DNA of 7,286 bases from Anaerolineales bacterium. GTDB lineage: Bacteria > Chloroflexota > Anaerolineae > Anaerolineales > Villigracilaceae. Under the pieces are notes generated by a model, which did not search any database, was not told the DNA's origin, and saw only the letters and a list, made by a program, of their open reading frames with translations. Shown here in pieces: positions 4,655 to 7,286 of the stretch (position 1 is the first letter of the stretch; each line of letters begins with the position of its first letter). Location of the stretch: contig JAQTWR010000133.1 in the NCBI GenBank assembly GCA_028689195.1, positions 1 through 7,286 of the forward strand, written 5' to 3'. The translations under genes were made by a program, and so were the position numbers.

Positions 4655-5344
4655 ATGAACGCCAACACCACACAAGTCTGCAAGAAATGCAAGGTTGATA
4701 AGTCGCTTACTGAGTACCACCGCCGCGGAGCCAGCCACCAACGTATTTGCAAGACTTGCCGAAAATCGCATGTTCCGAGCGGGGGGAAACGCGTTATCAT
4801 CATGAATCCCTCGTCATTGTATCCTGAGCTTGCCATGCGTATTGAAAGCCTTAAAGGAAAGCTTCGTTCCAAAGCCGCCAGTTACGCCAGCGACCAGATG
4901 GAAGCAGACGACATATATGCCGCGATGGTAGAAGAAATCCTGTTCAAATCCAAACCCGAAGACTCCGACTCTCGCATCCTCACCCGCGCAACGTGGGCAG
5001 CGAAAGCCGTCATTAGCAAATACAAAACCTACTCCTCGCTTGTCGAAGACGAAGCCAGCATGCTGACCAAAACAGACGATGACGACATGGAATTAGTTGC
5101 CAGCCCGTACCAATCTGCCGAAGATGATTTTCTTTACCGCGAAAGCATGAGCGAAATACTGGAAAAAGTCGCGCTTCTACCGAAAGAGTATCAGGTCATT
5201 ATTTCAATGCTAACGCTCGGATACAACCAGCGCGAGATTGCCCACAAGTTGCAGAAATCTGACCAGGCGATTTCATCAACTATAAAGAATATTGCCACGC
5301 AGTTGACTACACTCGGACTCTCCCCCTCCCTCTCGTTTGCATAG
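4655..5344 (+). CDS. Sigma-70-like protein with N-terminal zinc ribbon
   Basis: A 229-aa protein with two recognisable parts. Residues 9-35 form a four-cysteine zinc ribbon, CKKC (9-12) and CKTC (32-35), with spacing like the small zinc-binding modules common in phage proteins. The rest resembles a compact sigma factor of ECF type: a helical segment at about 56-125 in the place of region 2 (with QMEADDIYAAMVEEIL at 81-96), an acidic linker (about 131-158) including DDDDME, and a region 4 HTH at about 168-216 in which LLPKEYQVIISMLTLGYNQ and REIAHKLQKSDQAISSTIKN match the '-LP..yr.vi.l...g.s..EIA..L..s...V.s.i' pattern. It probably directs RNA polymerase to promoters of the element, but region 2 is divergent and could have lost -10 recognition, leaving a plain DNA-binding activator. 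The start is fixed by AAAGGAG (4641-4647), 7 nt before the ATG; in-frame ATGs further up have no such site. It is divergent from the HTH regulator and followed by a strong terminator. Confidence 0.78.
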   Translation: MNANTTQVCKKCKVDKSLTEYHRRGASHQRICKTCRKSHVPSGGKRVIIMNPSSLYPELAMRIESLKGKLRSKAASYASDQMEADDIYAAMVEEILFKSKPEDSDSRILTRATWAAKAVISKYKTYSSLVEDEASMLTKTDDDDMELVASPYQSAEDDFLYRESMSEILEKVALLPKEYQVIISMLTLGYNQREIAHKLQKSDQAISSTIKNIATQLTTLGLSPSLSFA

Positions 5345-5360
5345 AAAAACTTGACCTTGC

Positions 5361-5393
5361 AAATCCCCACCATTTTTTGGCGGGGATTTTTTT
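5361..5393 (+). terminator. Intrinsic terminator of the sigma-like gene
   Basis: AAATCCCC (5361-5368) pairs with GGGGATTT (5382-5389); after one A/C mismatch a CC/GG extends the stem to a 7-nt loop. A run of seven T (5387-5393) follows. It lies 16 bp after the stop codon, so the sigma-like gene forms its own unit and the genes from 5600 need another promoter. Confidence 0.88.
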
Positions 5394-5599
5394 GATTCAC
5401 TCACATAGTATTTTTTTATCCGAGTAAGAGAATATTTTATATCCCCTACAAGGGACGTTATTTTCAAATACACATCACAAACATCAGACACAGTAGAAAA
5501 GGCGCATCTAAGCGCGGTTCAATTTGTTCTACGGCGCTTCTACAGCATTATTCGCACTCATTTTACAAGTCGTGGTTATTACTTTGGAAAAAACGCTCT
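5394..5599. other. Gene-free, AT-rich control region before the 181-aa/recT unit
   Basis: No coding frame with a ribosome binding site is seen. The stretch holds TCCC/GGGA arms around CTACAA near 5442-5455. It also holds a larger inverted pair: GTAGAA (5493-5498) plus GCGC (5502-5505) against GCGC (5534-5537) plus TTCTAC (5538-5543), interrupted by a 3-nt bulge on the left arm. No good sigma-A type -35/-10 pair is found upstream of 5600; TATTAC (5577-5582) is a weak -10 at best. The promoter of the following genes should lie here and may be of a non-standard type, for example one served by the sigma-like protein; that is inference. Confidence 0.45.
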
Positions 5600-6145
5600 A
5601 TGAACACTTGTAAGGGTATGGACATCAACAAAATCCAACCCGATATTGCAAGAATAGATATCGAACGTTCAGGTCAAACCATGTTGTTTGTTAGGGCATG
5701 GAAAAAGGGTTTCAATCCAGACGACGCTGGTTCTCCAGCGTTTGAAGATTTGATTGACGCGATCTCCATGACACAGGTCTGTGCCGCACTCGAAGCACAG
5801 GGGTTTTCGGTCACTATGACCAGCGCGGCGCAAGCGCGAGCATTGCGCGGAGAGGTAACTCGCGTGGATTTTGTTAAGCAAACTGACGGCTGGCACATCA
5901 AAAAATATCCGCATGGGTGGAGAGCCTCAACACGTCCGATGTCAGATGTTGTCAAGTCCGAAGATGAAATCAACGCCGCGATTCATTGGTGTAAAGAACA
6001 CGGGTGGACAGTGCGCGAAAATCCAGGATTATCACGCGCATGGAAAGGCAAGCCATTGCCAGTACGAACTGCTGAGGCAATCAGACAAATAAGAACAAAA
6101 GCGACTCCGGAACAACGATTTGCAAATTTTTTATACGACTTCTAA
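5600..6145 (+). CDS. Protein of unknown function upstream of recT, 181 aa
   Basis: I do not recognise a family. The protein is soluble, without signal peptide or membrane segment, and ends in a basic, helix-prone tail (about 146-181). Two parts look alike: GWHIKKYPHGWRASTRP (97-113) and GWTVRENPGLSRAWKGKP (135-152), each followed by a helix-like segment (EDEINAAIHW and RTAEAIRQIR). This suggests two small W/G/P-rich modules, possibly nucleic-acid binding. It has no exonuclease motif, so it is not an obvious RecE/YqaJ-type partner of RecT. The start is uncertain: the ATG at 5600 has only a weak GGAAA (5586-5590), and the in-frame ATG at 5618 has AAGGG too close (1 nt). The stop overlaps the recT Shine-Dalgarno (AAGGAG, 6144-6149), and recT starts 10 nt later, so the two are co-transcribed and probably translationally coupled. 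Confidence 0.75.
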   Translation: MNTCKGMDINKIQPDIARIDIERSGQTMLFVRAWKKGFNPDDAGSPAFEDLIDAISMTQVCAALEAQGFSVTMTSAAQARALRGEVTRVDFVKQTDGWHIKKYPHGWRASTRPMSDVVKSEDEINAAIHWCKEHGWTVRENPGLSRAWKGKPLPVRTAEAIRQIRTKATPEQRFANFLYDF

Positions 6146-6155
6146 GGAGATAAAA

Positions 6156-7088
6156 ATGACAGATGATCTACTCAAAAAGCACGAAGGATGGAACGACGAG
6201 GATTTCAAAAAAGCCTATGGGACGCAATGGGAAGCCATGAAAGCGCAAGACACATTCATGCGCCTTCCCAAAGAAGATCAGGAAGCAATTCGCAAAGTTG
6301 AAATCCAACGGTGGGAAAACCAAAAAAACGGGATGGCAAAGATCAAGGTCTATGCCGATATGGAGGAAGTCCAGCGGCGTTTCGTCGGCGTCTTGGCAAA
6401 CGACCGAGACGCGCGCGCCTACATCGAGAGCGTCGTGATTGCCGTGTCGAGCGATCCGCAATTACAGCAATGCAACCCGCGCAGCATTATGTATCAGGCG
6501 TTGCGGGCTGCATCGTTGCGGTTGTCGGTGGACAAAAGTTTGCATCAAGCCCATCTTGTTCGCTACGGTGAAGAGTGTCAATTAATTGTGGACTATCACG
6601 GTCTCGTGCAGATGAGCGAAGACACTGGCTACTATTCCATCCCGCCAAACGTATCACCCATCTACGAAGGCGAGGATGTGAAAATAGACCGCTTCTCCGG
6701 TCAAGTAAAAATTGAGGGCGAAAAGAAAAGTTCTACCGTCATTGGCTGGTGTGGTTACTTCAAAGCAAAAAACGGCTCGGAGCGCTGGCTGTACATGACG
6801 AATGACGAGTGCGATTCGCACGGCAAAAAATACAACCCCAAAGGATTCGCATCTCCCAAGTCGGCGTGGAGCACCGACAAAGAAAAAATGCGCCGCAAAA
6901 CTGTACTGCGCCAACTTGTTCTGCGGTGGGGACACTTTACGCCCTACATCGAAAAAGTCATGCTATCAGGCGATGTGATTGGCATTGAACAAAGCGAACT
7001 TCCTCCAGCCGAAGCAATTGCAATCATCCCGTCACAGAAAATAGACGAGCGGGATGTTATGGCAGAGCTTGGATACGCTCAGCAGTAA
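6156..7088 (+). CDS. recT: RecT-family single-strand annealing protein
   Basis: A 310-aa protein of the RecT/Redbeta-like phage recombinase family, of usual length. Family hallmarks are clear: LQQCNPRSIMYQALRAASLRL (103-123, the 'C.p.Si..A...aa.lgL' motif), then QAHLVRYGEECQLIVDYHGLV (131-151, the 'ahlVpy...cqli.gY.Gl.' motif), and the basic helix near the C-terminus with AWSTDKEKMRRKTVLRQLVLRW (237-258). RecT binds single-stranded DNA and anneals complementary strands without ATP, working with a 5'-3' exonuclease in phage recombination and repair. The N-terminal 60 residues are highly charged and divergent; the C-terminal tail after about 275 is variable, as usual. The start at 6156 is set by AAGGAGA (6144-6150), 5 nt upstream. 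Second gene of the unit with the 181-aa protein; no exonuclease or SSB gene is visible in the window. Confidence 0.93.
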   Translation: MTDDLLKKHEGWNDEDFKKAYGTQWEAMKAQDTFMRLPKEDQEAIRKVEIQRWENQKNGMAKIKVYADMEEVQRRFVGVLANDRDARAYIESVVIAVSSDPQLQQCNPRSIMYQALRAASLRLSVDKSLHQAHLVRYGEECQLIVDYHGLVQMSEDTGYYSIPPNVSPIYEGEDVKIDRFSGQVKIEGEKKSSTVIGWCGYFKAKNGSERWLYMTNDECDSHGKKYNPKGFASPKSAWSTDKEKMRRKTVLRQLVLRWGHFTPYIEKVMLSGDVIGIEQSELPPAEAIAIIPSQKIDERDVMAELGYAQQ

Positions 7089-7112
7089 TCAATTTCCCAC
7101 TTGAACACTTAA

Positions 7113-7138
7113 CAGCCTGACTCTTGCGAGTCAGGCTG
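7113..7138. other. 11-bp hairpin between recT and the next gene
   Basis: CAGCCTGACTC (7113-7123) and GAGTCAGGCTG (7128-7138) pair perfectly around TTGC, only 24 bp after the recT stop. Neither side carries a T-tract (GAAACC follows on the plus strand), so it is not a classical intrinsic terminator. It may act as an mRNA processing or stabilising element, as an attenuating stem before the ribosome binding site at 7148-7152, or as a weak or Rho-assisted terminator. Confidence 0.65.
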
Positions 7139-7159
7139 AAACCACACAGGAGCAAAAAA

Positions 7160-7286
7160 TTGAAAATTATCCACAAACTATTCCGCAAGAAACGCCTTCC
7201 TTCCACGCGCGCGCAGTTGATTGCGCTCCCTAACGCCGTAGTCATCCACACGGATGAAGGCAATATCATTATCACTCCGAAATTGG
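7160..7286 (+). CDS. Start of an unidentified gene (TTG start), cut by window edge
   Basis: The frame from the TTG at 7160 is open to the window edge (42 codons). AGGAG (7148-7152), 7 nt upstream, supports this start. The visible N-terminus begins MKIIHKLFRKKR, is strongly basic, and runs into a beta-like stretch ending GNIIITPKL. Too short to assign. It follows recT on the same strand after a hairpin and probably belongs to the same phage-like unit. Confidence 0.6.
   Translation, partial: MKIIHKLFRKKRLPSTRAQLIALPNAVVIHTDEGNIIITPKL

Noticed and set aside
5292..5298. TTGCCAC inside the sigma-like gene as a third operator half-site
   Set aside because: Only one half-site, no opposing arm and within coding sequence; likely chance.
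1..7286. CRISPR array, insertion sequence or transposase
   Set aside because: No regularly spaced repeats, no terminal inverted repeats flanking a transposase, and no transposase or Cas-like protein in any frame.

Overview
The window looks like bacterial chromosome with a horizontally acquired, phage-like segment joined to it at a tRNA gene. Positions 1-3660 hold GC-rich, tightly packed leftward housekeeping genes. Positions from about 3830 onward are more AT-rich, have larger gaps and mostly run rightward. The host cannot be named from sequence alone. The gene style (moxR-DUF58 pair, an SLRTR-type ornithine carbamoyltransferase, CGAAC-rich short tandem repeats) reminds me of Chloroflexota/Anaerolineae draft genomes, but this is an impression only.

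Left part (1-3690, minus strand). In transcription order it holds a MoxR-family AAA+ ATPase, a DUF58 membrane-anchored protein whose start codon overlaps the moxR stop as ATGA, a metallo-beta-lactamase-fold hydrolase overlapping the DUF58 gene by 28 bp, and then, after a 109-bp gap with a short tandem repeat, the 5' part of argF, which is cut by the window edge. The first three form one operon, probably driven by an extended -10 promoter at about 3682-3690. argF may be read through or may have its own promoter.

Junction (3660-4330). A tRNA-Arg(UCG) gene is transcribed rightward from its own -10 box. A 102-codon gene of unknown function with a strong Shine-Dalgarno follows after only 24 bp and seems to share the tRNA transcript. 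A perfect inverted repeat links the tRNA 3' end to the Shine-Dalgarno of that gene. A hairpin terminator at 4291-4324 lies between it and the convergent repressor gene. tRNA genes are common integration sites, so this is the likely edge of a mobile element, although no integrase or second att site is inside the window.

Right part (4316-7286). A 68-aa Cro/CI-type HTH regulator (minus) and a sigma-factor-like protein with an N-terminal zinc ribbon (plus) are divergently transcribed from back-to-back promoters. Two similar 20-bp imperfect palindromes, 42 bp centre to centre, lie over these promoters, giving a compact phage-style switch. The sigma-like gene ends at a strong intrinsic terminator. 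After a 255-bp gap without a gene comes a two-gene unit: an unrecognised 181-aa protein and a RecT-family single-strand annealing protein. A hairpin and a TTG-started partial gene follow. The simplest reading is the early/regulatory and recombination region of an integrated phage or phage-derived element, in which the repressor controls the sigma-like protein and that protein may activate the genes downstream.
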